NCBI GenBank assembly: GCA_030142905.1
Contig: JASJOG010000115.1
Span: 315,001-379,000, forward strand
DNA: 64,000 nt
Direction: 5' to 3'
From: Heliopora coerulea
Taxonomy: Eukaryota > Cnidaria > Anthozoa > Scleralcyonacea > Helioporidae
Position 1 is the first letter of the stretch; each line of letters opens with the position of its first letter. This document shows positions 43,401-58,400 of the stretch, one piece after another. Under the pieces are notes generated by a model, which ran no database searches, was not told the DNA's origin, and worked only from the letters and a program-made list of their open reading frames with translations. Made by a program: the position numbers and the translations under genes.

Positions 43401-46400
43401 AATGCTTGTAATAATTATAAACGCCAGTGAACAAGTAATGTTTTAGAGTAATTACTTGCAGAAAAAGACAAATCATATTTGAACTTCAGTGTAAAGTTTT
43501 AATTTTTCTCCTCTCAATCCAAACCTAATTTGGGTAATAATTGATTGATTCGTGGCAAGTGCGAGTTTTTCATCCAAAATACCGGTATCCGGCCGGATTT
43601 TTTTCAATTATTCGGTAAATCCGGTATCCGGCCGGCTATAAAAAACACTATCCGGTGCACCCCTAATGGGCACACTCTCGGTCTACTGGCTAAGTACTTC
43701 ATCCATTTGATAATCCTTCTTTTAAAGCTTGTTTCAAACAAGGAACAGTTTGCTGCAGTGCCTTTTTCACTGATGAAAGACCCTAACCCTTGTCGTTGTC
43801 ATACTCATTTCGGATTTCTTTTAATCTTACTATTCTGGTGCGAGTTATCTAGCTCCAGTACTTGCTGCATTCTCATAAAACTCATGTTTTTCTTTTGTCC
43901 CCATTGTCTCGCCTGTATGAATGCTTTCGTCCTTGGGGTTACTTTACCGAGGTAAACACTCTTGTCATTCAGTTTCCTTCATTCATGTGAACCCTCAAGT
44001 TCTTCTGTCTACTTCCTTCATTCATGTTGATACTCATCCTGTTGCTACACTCACATAAATAATTTTACTCCAGTACTTTGGTTCAGTCGTGTAAACACTC
44101 TATCTCGTGTTAAAGCCACGCCTGGCTGCGAACAATCTTCCATTTGCGTTCGATTTACTATGGTAAAGTCTTTTGTTCTTAGGCTGGTTTCATTCGAGTG
44201 AACACTGTCGTCTTTGCCTTTCTCATTTTAAAACTTTTGGGCATGCGCTTGCTTGACTGGCTCATTTTAAGACATTTAAACGAGCCTAAATCACTCCTCT
44301 AAATCCTCTCGCACTTGTGACCGTAGTTTCTTTCATCCCCCATCAGTGAACTGCTGAAAAGTAAAAATAAGCAGTATCAGGTTTTTTGACATGTCTGATC
44401 ATCTAGTTTCTTTCTCGCTTCATTCATGCCTTCTGTGAGGAATGCTCGAGCAGTTTGAACTTGCTTCATTAGGATAAGCCCCGATCTAGATTATAAAGTC
44501 TTTCAAGATCGGTATTAATCTTTATTTGGTGATTAAAACAGGTGAAAATTGTATTAGGATAGAAAAAATTGAATGTCCACTGTGTCTCTATACCTGGCTA
44601 CTGCTATATTTCAGCAGACATCCTTTCAGATTGTCGTGAAAACATGCTGGTGCTTGTTCAGCTGTGAAAATTGTAAATATGAAAGAGGACGTTTGATAAC
44701 GGGAAATGGCAATGACGTCCGCTCAATCTTATAAGTGAAGCACTTCATGGAAACATTGACACCAATCAAAATCCAAGCTAGCAGTATAACAAAAAATGCA
44801 CTGAGAACACAATTTAGTAACTCTCAAACAGGATAAAAGAAAAACTTCAGATCAGCACAAAAATAACCCTTTCACAACAAAACTTAAATATGTTTAAAAT
44901 ACTGTTTTACTAAATCAATTTCAAATAAAACTCGTGCTAGCCATCCGTATTTTGGCAGCTAACCTACACACAACTTTGCTTAACCAAACACCTTGTACAA
45001 GACTGTTTTAAAAAAATTCAATCAAATTCACAAAAACTTGGTTTAACTAGACATGTTTTGGCGGTGTAAGCGGCCCATTATATCAAGATAACAACACAAC
45101 TTCTTAAACTACAGCCACACACAACATTATTTCGACAATTTCACCTGATACTCTCCGTCATCATATCAACATTAAAACTGATATTCTTTCCGAAAGTGAA
45201 GAACAGCCCAAATACATTAAACTAACGGTTGCTTTTTGAGTTTCTTGTTATATATTCTAATTACTCCTAAACGTATTTCAAAACTTCAGAAAGTTTCCGC
45301 TGTCTAAGACACTCGCCCAGGTCCTGCCTGTCAGCCTTTAAACGTGGTAATACTCTTACGCGATTATCCTAGGGATTAAAATTTGGTTATCCTGTTATTT
45401 TGAATGGAAAAATGCCAATTGACGTCAGTCTTCGCGCCGGACTTGATAACTCCCTTTCTTCTTGATACACTACAGGCCAGTGGCAAGGTATTCCACACCA
45501 CTTTTTAAACTTCGCATTTAAGCCTAAGTTTTATGCAATTTCGAGGGAAATGTCAGAATGAAATCATTAACTATCCCACGTTGTGAGGCGATCTCCCCTT
45601 TCTTCGGTTTCAGAAAAGGTTAATATTTGATCTCACTCACGTACACACAAACGAACAGACAAACAAACAATAAGACGAACGAATTAACGAAAGAATGAGT
45701 GAACGAAGGAACGAACTAACATAAAAAATAATGAATAAAAGAACAAAGACTGAAACAATTGAGTGAACAAACAAAGAACCATACAAGACAGCAAATAAGC
45801 TACCTCATACAGTTCACGCAATCAGTTTACTGGAATATAGCAATACTAAATTGATCTATGCCACCGCAATATCTTCGACATAAAATCAAAACGTTTGTAA
45901 TCAGAATATATCGAGAGTTTTAAGATAACCATGGATTATCTACAATTGATCACACTCGATCCCAAACGATAAACCATCAAGATATGACTTATGGGAAAGG
46001 AAGAGTGGGCTAATGTGTGTTCAGCAGTGATTCTATCCAGAGAAACGCCTTCCATCGCTTGCAGACCTGCTTAACTGACTTCACATACCAATTGAGAGAA
46101 GACTGTAAGGACTTTGCCAGATTCTTCATCGTAGACACTTACGTCAAAAGGTTACAAAACATTGTCATTTGAGTGCAATAATATGGCAAAGACAAAACAG
46201 TTGAATCTTGAGACATGAAAGCAGGGCCGTCGTCAACTTGCGACGTGAATGACACTTTTACAGCTGAGATAAGAACCAACCGCGCAGGGTAGAAACTTAA
46301 AGCCGGTGCCCTCGTACGTCCCGCAAATTGTTGTTGGAGACATCTCGTCGTTATTCCAATGACAAGGCCAAAGGCTGTTTACCGGGAAACAATAGAGTGA

Positions 46401-49400
46401 AAACGACGTAAATGAGTAATTAAGGAAGACCAAGAAATCAACGATGATCGTATCTGAAGTAAAGCGACGCTTTTGCTGTAAGTTGCCAGCAAAACTTCAC
46501 TAATTTATCACTGAATGTTCCCATACTTTTTAAAAGATGCCAAACATGTATGTGTTAATTGTAAGATTACATTGCCGTACGAATACACCAAGATATGAAT
46601 ACGGAAGATAAAATTACAAGTTCTGACGACTGAAAAGAAATTACAGGCACCGAAGGGACAATAATAAGACCTTCCTATACATAGTTGTCGTACAACAACA
46701 AATTGCAAAAAAAGAACAAAGAACAACACGAGTAAAATTTATACACGAGATTGTTAATGGCTTCAAGCTGAAATTACTGAACGTAAACGTGACTACATGT
46801 TATCCGCATAAAGGTAAGTTTTGTTAAGCAAGTTATTATCCAACATTCCGAACTTAACACGTGTGGCGGCCGAAATCTTATAGTCGAGTGTCTCAATTAT
46901 CACTCACGGCCAGTTACACAGCAACAGTGCAAAACTTATCCCCAGCGCAAACGTATGTTCGTTCACACTTCACAATGTAATGTGAAGTGTAGTCATACCT
47001 CTGGGCCGAACACTGGGTGAATTGCTTGAGAGACGGACTTGGATACCATGCAAAATCCGTCCAGTCAAGCCGGTACCAACATTTTTTGCGTTCTTAGTTG
47101 TGAAAATCTTCAGGAGGAAAGGTGGATAATGTAACCAGATAAACTATCCTATTTAGAACATCTTGAAGGACGCGCTAAGAGAAGGACTTGGCTAAGACAG
47201 ATAATCTGTCTTGTGTCTGTCTTTTTATTGACTGCTGGGAAAATCAGACGTGTGAAAAACGCTCGCTTAATTTTGTCTGGGGGGATAATATATTTCCACA
47301 GCGATGCGGTCAAACTTGTCGAATAATGAATGGCCAGGCGATCCATCGAATCTTATCACATTTCAAGTCAGTAATAGTTATCGACTTTATGAAACAAGTA
47401 TACCACAAGCGGTTTACACAAAGGCTTCAACTCCCCTACAGACGTTTATCACCGCTAAACTGGATCAATAATCAGCTTTAAGGTCTAAATTATGAACTCG
47501 ACATTGCAAATTTGCCTTTGGGTAGGGAGTACTATTATGCACGTAATGATTTGATCAAATAACCATGTCTAGCCACCTGAGAAGAACTACAGACGGGTCC
47601 CTTTAAAAGTATTTAAGGCTGAAACCACAATAAGATCCTACGTCTGAGGATATTCAAAGTGTCAGTGGCTTTCACAACAAGGACCAACTGAATACCCGAT
47701 GTCCCGATTAGAAGACTAATCCGTCCACCTTTAAGCGTTACGTCCTCAAGAGCCAATGTCCTGCTCTTTATTTTAAATAACGTTTGGCAAGATACTGCAA
47801 GTACAAGGTGCTTGTTCGAATTGCTATGAACATATCAACTGTGTATGGTACTCGAGTTGTTGACATTTTAAACGTTTAGTAAGACATGGTATATCGCTGT
47901 AGGTTATCTGTCTTTAAGACAATGTGTTTTAAAAATGTTAGGCATGTTATTGAGACGTGTTAGCCACATCCGTTGACAAGTTATGCCAAAAACCAACATG
48001 TGGTTATTATTGTCCACAGAAATACCGACCAAAAATCTCATTTTAGATTTCCTGGTGGGAGTTTCATGAAACGAAATAAAATTTTCCCGCGTACTTCAAG
48101 CAGCGCGACAGTTGGCTATAAAACAAAAATAAAGAGCAAAAATAAGCAAATCAAAGGCTTTAGAACCACTGACTGGGAAGTCCACAACAACGGTAACTCT
48201 GTTTACGGATAACATTTTATTGAAAATGTACGTTCCAACTAAGCTTTATTCACTGTGAGGAATGCTCATTATTCTTAACGATAACTAAGACTTACTCACA
48301 TTACAGATTTCCAATAAAATGTTATGCCCATAAGGAGAGATCGTTGCTGTGTATTTGATAAAACCATCCAGTGGTTCCCGTAAAGATCTGGAAGGTCTGT
48401 TAAAGCAATGACTGGAATGCTCTAAAAGAACGCCCGTCTTTTACAGACGTAAGTAGGAGGGAAGTTTTGGTTAGAAACAGGATTATACAAGTTTTTGGTT
48501 TCGGATTTCCCTGGAAATGAAGCACTTGGGGTAGAGAACGCAAAGGCGTTTCACGTAAGAAGCCCACGGCGATAATTACAAACCTTGTTGCAAACATCAA
48601 AATTTGTAGCATTTAAAAATGATTAAGCAAATTACAAATTTGTCAACAGTAAGATGGATGGTTGCACAAGGTATCATTTCGATCCACAAAATTAACGCAT
48701 CAAGCGTATTTTCTTTCATTGGTTATCTAAATCTTAGCTGCTTAAAATAGTCCATTTCATGTACAGCTATTCTTCGATAAGCTCACTACTTTAAACTAGC
48801 CATCCACAGCCGCATGTGTACGGTATTCATTGTTTAGCAAAGGAAAAAACGTTCGATCTATAATCCTTCAAATCGTGCACGCAATGCGTGGGAAGACTAG
48901 TGATGACAGGTAGCTTGAGATTAACGACATTTTAAGTCTAGAATCACGACTTGTCAAGCTGTGAAGTGTTCGACACTAAAACTTAGAAAATTCTCTTTAC
49001 GGAATTTTAAACGGAGCCGTTTAGGACAGCTTATTTTTGTGCAGCGAACGAAATGTACCATCATCATTAATTCATCTATGCCAGATCCAAAACTCCCATT
49101 AAACCATAGTCCAAGTCAAAACCTCGTACAAACGTATTTTGTCTTGCTTCGCGTCATCTCCAAAGATTCGTGTACAGTGTGGTTTGTTGATTCAAATATT
49201 CTTTTAAGGATCGATGGGAAGTATGCAGGACCAAATAGTTGCACGTGTTTCAAAAGAACCTAAGGCAACGGGTTAAGTCCTTCTGTCAATTTATCCCGCT
49301 CATACATACACATCACTATTCCCCTGTGGTTATTTCGATATCAAAGATGTTTTTACCTCTCAAGCTCAATTATGTTTTATGATTGCTGTTATTATAATAC

Positions 49401-52400
49401 TCTCTTTTGTTAAATTCAACAAGAAAATAATCCGTTTGGTTCCATCTTGATCAACGTTTTGTTGCCTGTCATCATCAGATCGTGGAAGTCAGTTCACGAA
49501 ACCAAGGGATTTAGCAGGGATTCACCACGTCTTTACACATGAAGCATTATCGTGACCGTTCGAGTCAACAATAAAATGAGTTTCGCAAACTCTCATTCAC
49601 GTCTCTACTACGTTCTATTCTTCAACACACTGTGTGTTTTGATAAATAATTTGGCGCAATCCCAGACCTAATTTGAATCAAACAAACTCGGCAAAACAAG
49701 TCTTACTTAGGCCTTAATCTATTCTTTTCCAATTAGATTTCAATAGTGCAATCACGTTGACAAAAATAACTTTAAACTAATCCTTCTCATCCAAAAGGCA
49801 TAAAGTATTAGGACAGCGGGGTGGTTCGCAGGTGGTGTGCAGCCATCACAACGCTTGTTTGAATGCTGTCATTCAGACCATTAGGACGCATTATCAAGTC
49901 GTTCATCTATAGGCTTATTATTTTCGTGGGGCTGATCAAACGATAAGACCAACAAAAGGATTCTACCTTCTCGACCGCTTATGCAAACACAGCAACAATG
50001 CTATTTTGTCTCCGGTTCAATGACCGTAAGGTCCCCTGTCTTCTTTGGTAAGACTACTTGCTGCCCGCGACTTGAAGGTTATCATGTGTTCACCGGCGAA
50101 TGTGACCTAAATTTTCAGCCCTTTGTTCAACGCTTGCAATGTGTTCATCACACACGGCTGCTATCTTTAAACGTCGGCGAAAATCATATTAACATCAGAT
50201 ACGATCACTGTACGTTAGGGATGGCGTCAAAACTCGAACGACTAACCCACGTTTCTCAAGACACCAAAAGATATCAAGAAAAATAAATTAGACTAACATA
50301 AACACGTTCAATTAGAGCTCGTTTAATCTTCAGTACGGTTCGCGTGAATCTACAAGTGAGATACTCGCTTTGTTGTGTGTTCGTGTGATGTCAAGTGGTT
50401 CGACCACTTGGTTCTTTCATTGAAAAAACGTGGCCGCGCACGAATTCAACTCCGTCGTGGTTTTACGTCGCAACTCTCCCCGGACAATTCTCGAGCATTC
50501 TGGTCCTTTTGTCCCTCCCAATTCCTGATACTACGAAATTTTAAACAATTTTATTAATCAAACCACAACTTGTCAAGATGTTTGCTTCTGTCTAAGGTAC
50601 ACCGCACGTACAATGCGGGAATCAACGAGGAATTACGGTTATTTCTGTTGCGCGTTAACATTCCGCACGACCATTCCTTTGACGCTTGTTAGAAACTAGC
50701 TTAATTACCTCGTATATATTGACCCCTGAGACATTCACGTCCCAGTTTTCATAGTAAACATACTCAATTTCAATCGATTACCGAATACCCTTTGATTCAG
50801 CCACCTGTCCCTTCTCCGACAGTCGAACGAGAAATGAAACCGAAGATATTTCCCCGTTCGAGCATCTCTGGTTAGCCAATCAGAGGGTCGCGTGAGACGG
50901 GGCCGAATTAGTCGAATAGTTTAGGAAGCCATCGACCAATAATCGGTCCAGTAGAATCACGTGTGGAAACAAAGACTGACCGGTTGAATGATAGATAGTC
51001 CTTATGTGACAGAACACAGGATCGTTAAAGTATACAGGCTTGTCAGCTGGTACTTTTACTGAACCCAGTGGCCTCACGTTCCGCAAGCCCGTTTTCATCA
51101 TTGCAGGTGTCTTGGCCTCCTTTGGGCAGCTATGAACGAGCAACAAGTGATTCAAAGTAATGTGTTTTCTTAAAACCAATTTACACCTCGCTACTTAGCA
51201 TTGCTATTAACAATACTCTCTGTATCGCTAAGTATTGATATCAATTCTTCGACTGGTGACGTTGCATTCAGCTGAAACCGTTTGACATCTCTCTGTTTAA
51301 ACACACGGCTCACACTTGGTTACTGCTGTTCCTCTCTTACAGATAAATCCCGCAGAGTCGCGTTGTGTGTAGGCTGTGGGTCTCAAATCACCGATCAATT
51401 TATTCTGCGAGTTTCACCGGACCTTGAGTGGCATGCAACATGTTTAAAATGTACTGAATGCAATGTTCCCTTGGATGAGAGTTGCACTTGTTTCGTACGC
51501 GATGGAAAGACCTACTGCAAACGAGATTACTATAGGTAAATGTTTATGCTTTTCTTCCATTGATAAACGCTTAGTTCTAGCTGTGGGTTTACTCACTGTA
51601 GTGGGGAACAATACAATTTTCACACAATATCCTCACCAAGGAAGGAAGACTCTTGGGTGTTTATCGCGATAGCTGAATATTATAAATGAAAACTCGTAAC
51701 GCTGTTGTACACACATTTTAATATGTACGAGCAACAAGTTCGACGGCTTTTTTTAATAGAACCATTTGTGTTTACCATTCAACTTAGGTGCAATGCTCAT
51801 GCTGAAGTTTCCGTCCACTGCTATGAATTGTATTCCGCCATCAGTGTTAAAAAGTCTCGGTGGTCAAGCGATTATAGACTTGCAGCTTAGATGTTCAGGT
51901 CGATCAATCCGCCCCGCCTCCATCAGTTATCCGGCAGACACGCCAATGCACAGTCTGTTGAGAACACCGAGTTTGGACAGAAAACGTCTTTGTATTAAGA
52001 TCTACTGCCTGATCGAAAACACTAAACTAGAATCAACGAGTTCGCGCTTGTTCGAAAGAATTTACGTCAGTAGACCGTGTCCTTGTCACCTTGAAAGGTC
52101 TCGCTTGATATTAAGATCTCCGTTTTACCTCCAAGCTTGTCAATTCAAAACTTTCTATTTAAGATCTCCATTGAAGCAAAATTCTAGGTATTTACTCAAT
52201 TTATTTACTGCATTCATGAGGCACGAAAGATTACCACGAATACGAAGTCTTCGCTTGGATGAAGTAAGCCAAGAAGAGTTTTTTAGTAGACATTGCGCAC
52301 CCACGCACTGAAAGATGACAAGCTCTTCTCGTCTTTGTCACAGTGAGTTGTCTCAATATTTAACATAAAATGCCCCTTTCTTTCCCCAGGTTATTTGGAT

Positions 52401-55400
52401 CAAAATGTGCCAAATGCAGCCAAGGGTTTAACAAAAAAGACTACGTCATGAAAGTCAAGAATAAGATATTTCACTTGGAGTGTTTCCACTGTGTAGCTTG
52501 CAGTAAGCAACTGGTTCGTGGCGAAGAGTTCGCACTCCGAGAGAACGGCTTATTCTGTAAAGCGGATCATATTATCTTGGAGAAGGCTCGAGAACACTAC
52601 AGTGCTGAGAATCTTACGACATCTTTAAATACAGGTAAGATTATACCTGCGAGAAGTCACTCACTGGCTTGCAGTAGCAGCAGGTAATATTGACAAGTTA
52701 TCCGCTCGATGAAGTCCCCTCGCTTCCGTTAAGGGGACGGCAAGGTAAATTTATGAGTTTATGATTCTTCTTATCGGAGATGTATCAGTGCTTTTTTTAA
52801 GAATGCAGGCGTAACATTTAGATATGGTATAGCCTTTAAATTGCTGTGAAGACTGCAGTTAAGCTCTGCGGTAGGTCAAAGCCAAATAGAGGTAAGACGC
52901 CCAAGTTGTCGGGGAGGACATCTTGTGTCGAGTGATATCTTCATTACGAAAATGAGAAGGGATCATAAATGCAACACTGACTACTATACGGTTACCCAGT
53001 TTATCGATTCAATGTGAAAGGGAGGTGAAACAGTACAACGTCCCTTTAAAAAAATCCTTCACAATACTGATCTTTAATCTGGCCATGTACATGAACAGTC
53101 AGTTTAAGCTTCCAAGAGTTTAAGCAAACCAGAAGAGTGGAGCGTAAGAATTGAACTTCTTTAATTTACACGTTGAAGTACCAAGTTGAAGTCCTGAAGA
53201 ACTGTTCGTCAATATCAAGCTAGCTTGTTGCAAACGAGAATCTGCTTTACCATCACCAATGAACTTGGGTCAAGGCAGCTAATTGAACGTTATTTTGTTC
53301 ACTACACAAAATACACCGGCAAAACCCTAAAGTCATGCGATGAAGCTTCACCAGTTTTTATAAGCAACAAAACAATATTCACGCATAACCTCCACGATAC
53401 AATGCCGTTCTTCCTTTCCTCACGAGCCTTGATTTCCTTTTGTTAAGGACTTGGCAAGCTAGAGCCCGCAGGTAAAAGCTAGACACTGGCCATTGTTCGC
53501 TAACGACTTCCCATTTTCCAAGCTAGGGTCGTCTTGCTTTTATTCACTCTAACGAAAATTGGAAAGATGTGCTGAACACATATTCTCTTCAGTTCTTACG
53601 ACAAACATAATATATAGATACGTGTACGTCAATGAAAACACGACTCTAGTGAGTCAAATCTGATGCGAAGAGCTCACGAACGCACAAAGGAATAGACTTA
53701 ACTGAAGGACATAAAGTTGCTTACGGCTTTGAATTTGATAATTCTGACATTCCATGTGGACTACGAAACATTAACACAAAGTAAAGAATTTCCTGAATCC
53801 CATCAGATTTCTTATTGAATAATAAAAAAAAAGGAAATAAAAACACGCTCTGGTGATTCGCCAACTGAAATGTAATGTTAATATGCCGTTTGAAATTTTG
53901 TCACGCCAATATGAAATGAAAATAGAGAGTTAATGAAAAGTGCAAGTACGAATGACCAGCAACATTCATTGAGCTAATTGTGTTTTTCACTCAGACCACT
54001 AGGCATCGTAAATTCACCACAAACAGAATTGCGGTATTAACTATTTTAAACGGTATTGTAAACGATATACCTTCTGAGAACCTTCGGCTAACCGCGAAAT
54101 TTAGGATTAAAGCTTCTGTATTGCTCTGTATCACTTAGCATTTCTATTGTTCCTCAAAGAAAGCGGGTGCAGTTGCAAAATGTTTCGACTAGTATTCTTA
54201 TCTCCGTGTACCAGATACATTTATTAGAGTAAACTTGTCATGTGTTTGAAAGATCGGGAACAAGAAGTTAGAAGTGAGGGGAAGAGTGAAAGTCAAGTTG
54301 TCAAATGATGAAATAATCATGGAGAAATAAACGACAAAAGACGGATAACATGAAGCGGACACCTCGCAAAACGAAGTAGTATTAGTCTTATCTCGTGTTT
54401 AATCGAAACTAATATTGGGCGGTTTGCTGAAGCGTCAGGGCGCCGAGAATTGCACGCAGTGAACAGTTTATTCCAAAATTATCAAACTAGAATCTAGAAG
54501 TAAATAGAAACTGATCAATCATCATTTCCGCCGCAGACATAAAGTATGTCCTTTGGTTAATTAAAGTTAAACGAAGACATTAGAGGAAAAGAGACACCCT
54601 TTTCCTTTTGTTGAATTCAAAACATTTCCTTTCTCAAAACATTGCTCGGGTTATATTCAACAAAACATGACCTCAATATACTACATGCTATTCGCTTTTT
54701 CATGGAAGCAGTTCTGAAACTGAAAGATATCACGTTTTGTCACCCAGATTTTCTCTTTCCAGTTTTGGAGTACTTTAAAATAGTGTTTCTTTAGAATTAT
54801 TCATATTATAGAACATAAGCATTTTTCAACACTTTATTGTTTCGAGCTTTGGAACGAACTATACTTCGAATTTGATCTTGCAGGTTGCCTGAGTGTATGA
54901 AAACGGCTTTGCCATCGGATTAATATTTAGTTCAACAACTTGTAAACACTGCATGAAAGTTTAACCATAAACAGATAATTCAGCATTATGACACATGTAC
55001 TTCAAAGTAATTCTCGGTTAATGAAGCCAACTCAAGCTTAAAGACCGTACAACACTACGATAGTTCAACAAAAAATTGAATTACTTAACTCCTCTGGGGG
55101 AATTTGGACGATGTCTTCAGTATACGCACGGCTGCTGTAGTAGTTAATCTAATTTGTTGCTAGATGTTCCCATGCAATTAAATAGGATAAAAACTAAAAC
55201 AGTGTTTGCAGTTGACTCCACAGTTCGATGTTTAGAGGAGGGGTTCTGTAAACCGAAATTTGGTCACCAAATCCCACTAGAGTCCAAGCAGTTTACGCAT
55301 GCAGTGTAGGTTAATCATGAAATTTTCTTTTTATGTCGCCCCGAAAATGATTCCAAAATAAAATCGGACATTGCACATGCTCACGAATAAACATTCAGCT

Positions 55401-58400
55401 GTAGCGAAATGCTCTTGTATACTTGTAATGGCTTAAGTGAGCGTATTGTTTATAGCTCATTCGATAGCTCAACTGCAGCGCTCAAGAAACGCCCGAGGAT
55501 GCGAGTACAACATCAGCTCAAGTCAACCGAATTTTTGGAGTTGACTTGGCGGCGTAAGTTTGCTATGAACGTTTCTCTTAATGTTACCCTAAGGATGATT
55601 CTGAAATGGTGTAGAAACGTGACACATTTTCACAGATAAATGTTAAGTGGTCGGGGGTTTATCGTCCTTTTAAGAAAAGATTCCCCATTTGACTGGATAG
55701 TTCAGCTGGTTATGTAGTCATTTGGCACAACCTCGGACCAGTTCAAGTTCTGCGGAAGTTACCAAGTGTAGGGCAGCTACGACATTTCACCGCGCATTGA
55801 CTTCAATGTGTCTCCGAGGAAAATCCATCAGACATGCCAGAAAACTCTAGAAGCACAGCGTTTATTTGGTTTCACAAACGCTTCCGTTTCATGAAGAGGG
55901 TGGTTATTCTTACAAGCGGCATATCCATAGGAACATTACAGGCGATGATCTGTTTGGAAAGATTTGCTTGGGCTACAAACATCAGGCAAAGCAAGTACGA
56001 CTTGTTTTTGAGTTGGTATCCCGGTTGGTACTCAAATACAGGTGCTCACACTTGTCGAAATATTCCTACTAATACAATCCAGTCTATATATTTACTGGAG
56101 CGTGAATCCCTTTCCTGTTAGAAAGATTCAATATATTCTTGAAACAGTATCTGCTTGATATTTCGACTGTGCTAAAGCTACCTTCATATTTCATCAAAAT
56201 CCACAGTTGCAAATTGTTTAACAAAAAGCCTAAGTTAACTCGGTCATTTGAAATGGAAGACAAGATGCCTGCATAGCATGGTAACTGAGTGTCATTGTAT
56301 ATAGCAATGAAATTGCGTAACTGAAACTCTAGGAACTATAATATATGACCAAACAATCAGCGTGCATGCCCACCAAGTGGGTTTATGTAACACACACAGC
56401 AATATGGACATTCCTTTCGTTTGTAATTGCGTCACCGTGTGTATTACTCCGGAGGTGTGGAATATGTTTAGCCTTTTTACTTCAGACATGAGGTATAAAC
56501 CACGTCTTTTCCTCCAATGTCTCTTTTTTTCTAATCTCCAGTATGTCTGTGATGTATCTCTAATTCTTGTGCAATATTCATTGAACCGCCCCCGACGGCC
56601 TACATTTTAAGCGACGCTTAAGTGATGATTCTCGAGTTCGGGGGCGTAATTTGAGGTATAGTGTCGCGGTCATAACCCTGATTTTATCTGTTAGAGATCC
56701 CAAATTATCTAAAGCAAATAGACGGACAAAACGGTTATGCGAAAAAAAAAAGCTCGCTCTTAAACCAGAAAATGAAAAAATTATGGCCGTATAATTTTCT
56801 GTCTACAGGTAGATCAACGTTTGAAGTACGTCACGACTCTGGGGGCAAGAAAGCAGAAAAAAGCACTCGTGTACGTACGGTACTGAACGAGAAACAACTT
56901 CACACCTTACGGACTTGTTATGCTGCAAACCCAAGACCGGACGCGATGATGAAAGAACAATTAGTTGAAATGACTGGTCTTAGTCCGAGAGTGATTCGCG
57001 TTTGGTTTCAGAACAAACGGTGCAAAGATAAGAAGAAATCAATACAGATGAAGCAGCAACAAGGATCAAGGCCAGTTAGTTCCCCAGAAGATCAGGTAAA
57101 AGAACTGCTCACATATTTAGAACGTAAGCACTCACTCAAATGTCGAAGACTATACTTAAAACGTTAAGCAATTTTTTCACTCATTTGTGTTGATTGAGGT
57201 CCAAAGGCGCTTTTAACGGCCACTAATTCCGATATTCCTTCCAAAGGAAAAATCAACGCTATTTACAAAATTAATAATTCACTTCAATGCAGGTCCAACG
57301 CCCCAAACTTGTCCTGAATTTCGCGTCGTGTCCAAAGTTTTCAAGACGAAAAATTTACATCTTTGTGATTGGATTTGACAATATCGTTCTCAAACTGCCC
57401 ACATTTGAGATCACAGGGAACCCCGAACGTTCCACGTCGCCAGGCCATGATCGACCTTACTAAACTTGACCGGAGTTTAAAAAGTTCTTTTCCGGTTTTA
57501 GAAATAGCAATTAACACCATTCAATTCGGAAAGTCATGCAGTCTTGCCTACTTTCTGTACCTAGAAACTTCCTATCTAATATTCCGAATGAGTGTTTTGA
57601 AACATTTTGTTATTATGCGGTTAAAATTAATTTTCCCTCCACCTGGTCATCTGCCAGTAATATTTGTTCAACCATAAATAAAGACCACACGACGACACTG
57701 AGACGCTGAGACATGCACCAGATCCGCGCCTCAATGTCGCGTGGGGCGATCTTTCTCAAAGTCAAAAGATAAGAGCTTCAGAAACTCATCTTTCTAATCC
57801 ACTTTTCGGCTTATTTTTTTCATGCAAAACCGAATGTGGGTTTGTTTTGTCACACATGTTCGGCTAGGACGAGATAACTAGTTCAGATTGTGGGTCAGAT
57901 TTTGAAACTGCTGTATAGTAAGTCAGTCGTTATCAAAGTTAATGATACAGCAACACACTTCTTTAGAAGGGTCTCAGATCACATTTAAGTTAGTCAATAA
58001 AAGTTATCCGCAATAAAACAAAAGCGATAAGGTCAACAGCGAGTTGTAGTCTTGCCCATGCGACAATATCCCGGAAAATCATACACTATGGTGAACTAGA
58101 AAACCGAGTTCTTGGAAATTTAGCTTTTTCTCAACTCTCGTACTTGTGCAGGTGCCCATAAAATAATATCGTTTTGTCATCGTAATAACAGCAACACGAT
58201 TCTTAACAAATTTTCATCAGAATTTTAAATTAAGGCGCTTTCTGACATATCTCAGCATGTTTATGGTAGGAGGCGGCAATGATTGTCGGTGCGGTCGGCA
58301 TCCGTAAGGAAACACTTGGTTTGGGGGACAGCGTTATCAGATGCACCGACCAATTCGCCATGTGTACAGCACTATCCGAGATAACTTTAGTTTATTATTG

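Larger units (their letters stand above)
37473..51342 (+). other. ISL: Long Islet intron 1 or upstream region
   Basis: 13.9 kb without a recognised exon apart from the proximal candidate at 51132. Contains a degenerate minisatellite (37947-38386), an AT-rich tandem stretch (38473-38572), a 39-base direct duplication (39213-39251 and 39287-39325), a hAT element (42970-43665), a degenerate AACGA-like simple repeat (45643-45778), a fold-back (48209-48325) and a retroelement-tail-like motif (49446-49478). Developmental regulators often carry enhancers in such space, but none is identifiable here. Confidence 0.5.

Noticed and set aside
50392..50410. Palindrome CAAGTGGT-TCG-ACCACTTG upstream of LIM1, resembling paired NK2-type sites
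   Set aside because: An 8-bp palindrome is expected by chance in 64 kb and nothing ties it to regulation of Islet.
51766..52311. 181-codon open frame between the two LIM exons
   Set aside because: It lies wholly inside a well-defined intron (GTAAAT donor, CCCCAG acceptor), has no domain, and would break the conserved LIM1-LIM2 join.
55697..55755. Possible tRNA gene with A- and B-box-like words
   Set aside because: The arms do not pair into a cloverleaf, the acceptor stem is missing and the B box departs from consensus; at best a SINE head or tRNA pseudogene.
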